This document shows positions 6,635-7,091 of a DNA stretch of 7,091 nt, in pieces. The notes below the pieces were generated by a model, which saw only the letters and a list, made by a program, of their open reading frames with translations, was not told where the DNA came from and ran no database searches. The stretch lies in the NCBI GenBank assembly GCA_913058555.1, contig CAJXRJ010000400.1, positions 1-7,091 on the forward strand, written 5' to 3'. The translations under genes and the position numbers were made by a program. Each line of letters opens with the position of its first letter. The first letter of the stretch is position 1. This stretch comes from an uncultured bacterium. Lineage in GTDB: Bacteria; Planctomycetota; UBA1135; GCA-002686595.

Positions 6635-7046
6635 GGACTCCTCGTTCTGGCATCGGTCCTTTGGTCCGTTTCGTTTGCCCTCATCGGGCAAAGCGGGATC
6701 GACCCTGACCTACTGGCCGCCGCGCGCCTCGGGCTCGCGGCGGCCCTGTTCCTTCCTGCGCTTTGGCACTCGCGCAGCTCCGCCGCCGTTCCCCAGGCGC
6801 CGGAGGCGCCACGGTGGCCCTCCATCGTGCGAAACGTCCGGCGGCCGGCGGGCACGGGCCCAAGCCCACGCCGCCTTCGACTGCTCGCCATCGGCGCCCT
6901 TCAGTTCGGGATCATGTACGTGCTCGTGCTGCGGGCGTACCAGTTCCTTGAGGGCCATGAAGTCGCCCTGCTGACGATCACGACGCCGCTCTTCGTCGTA
7001 TTCGTGGAGTCGCTCCTCGCACGGCGCAGCTCCCTCAGGCCATGGT
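6632..7046 (+). CDS. EamA/DMT-superfamily transporter, 3' end truncated at adapter junction
   Basis: The frame from the TTG at 6632 encodes about 138 residues of a hydrophobic protein before genuine sequence ends at 7046. It opens with LGLLVLASVLWSVSFALIG, typical of the first helix of EamA (drug/metabolite transporter) proteins, continues with DPDLLAAARLGLAAALFLPALW (second helix), an Arg/Pro-rich cytoplasmic loop at about 48-82, then LLAIGALQFGIMYVLVLRAY and EVALLTITTPLFVVFVESLL, which match the third and fourth helices of the first EamA repeat. A full member has about 290-310 residues and ten helices, so over half is missing. These inner-membrane carriers move amino acids, amines, sugars or other small metabolites; direction and substrate are not readable. 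The 7-base gap after oxidoreductase copy 2 suggests cotranscription. The frame runs on through the adapter to the last base, but residues after codon 138 are artificial. Confidence 0.8.
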
Positions 7047-7091
7047 CTGTCTCTTATACACATCTCCGAGCCCACGAGACTAGGCATGATC
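7047..7091 (+). other. Illumina Nextera adapter contamination (not genomic)
   Basis: Bases 7047-7065 read CTGTCTCTTATACACATCT, the 19-base Tn5 mosaic end used in Nextera tagmentation. They are followed by CCGAGCCCACGAGAC (7066-7080), the Nextera read-2 adapter remainder, then TAGGCATG (7081-7088), which I recognise from memory as the i7 index N706, and ATC, the first bases of the P7 flow-cell sequence. The contig end is therefore untrimmed library adapter. Genuine sequence should be taken to stop at 7046. Confidence 0.97.

Noticed and set aside
1..7046. tRNA, rRNA, CRISPR, riboswitch or prophage signals
   Set aside because: I saw no cloverleaf-like gene, no regularly spaced direct repeats, and no phage, toxin-antitoxin or defence gene by reading; a covariance-model scan was not possible.
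7047..7065. Tn5 or IS50 transposon end
   Set aside because: The 19-base mosaic end is the engineered form and is directly followed by Nextera adapter and index bases, so it is a library artefact and not a mobile element.

Overview
The window is a high-GC bacterial fragment with five genes that can be read well and two cut by the ends. The best guess for the source is a Planctomycetota-like or similar bacterium (Verrucomicrobiota or Acidobacteriota are alternatives). This rests on two Tat-exported Gfo/Idh/MocA oxidoreductases next to a membrane-anchored sulfatase-modifying-factor-fold protein, a combination common in those phyla, and on most starts lacking a clear Shine-Dalgarno sequence. No rRNA or marker gene is present, so the assignment is an inference. 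The right end is not biological: the last 45 bases are Illumina Nextera adapter plus an index.

Left block (1-2104, all minus strand): read in transcription order, an AI-2E family membrane permease, a Nudix (MutT-type) hydrolase starting at TTG, and the first 208 codons of a MoeA-type molybdopterin molybdenumtransferase. The stops and starts overlap by 4 bases (TTGA, then ATGA), so the three are probably one translationally coupled operon. They look like housekeeping genes.

Middle and right block (2248-7046): a minus-strand Tat-signal Gfo/Idh/MocA oxidoreductase stands back-to-back with a plus-strand cluster across a gene-poor region of 444 bases. The plus cluster holds an anchored FGE-sulfatase-fold protein without the catalytic cysteine pair, a second Tat-signal Gfo/Idh/MocA oxidoreductase paralogous to the first, and, 7 bases after it, the start of an EamA/DMT-type transporter truncated by the adapter. 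The two oxidoreductases share many motifs beyond the family basics (GCGGRG, EKPVAVDGPG, GDHxxEQxIHNLD, DHF, AYSGK). A reasonable inference is a periplasmic sugar or sugar-derivative redox module with an accessory SUMF-fold protein and an exporter or importer, but the substrate cannot be read from the sequence.

I found no tRNA, rRNA, CRISPR array, insertion sequence or integration site. The long open frames opposite the real genes are GC-driven shadows. I did not find a clearly new system. The points most worth a second look are the cysteine-less SUMF protein between paralogous exported oxidoreductases, and the adapter contamination, which creates a false protein.
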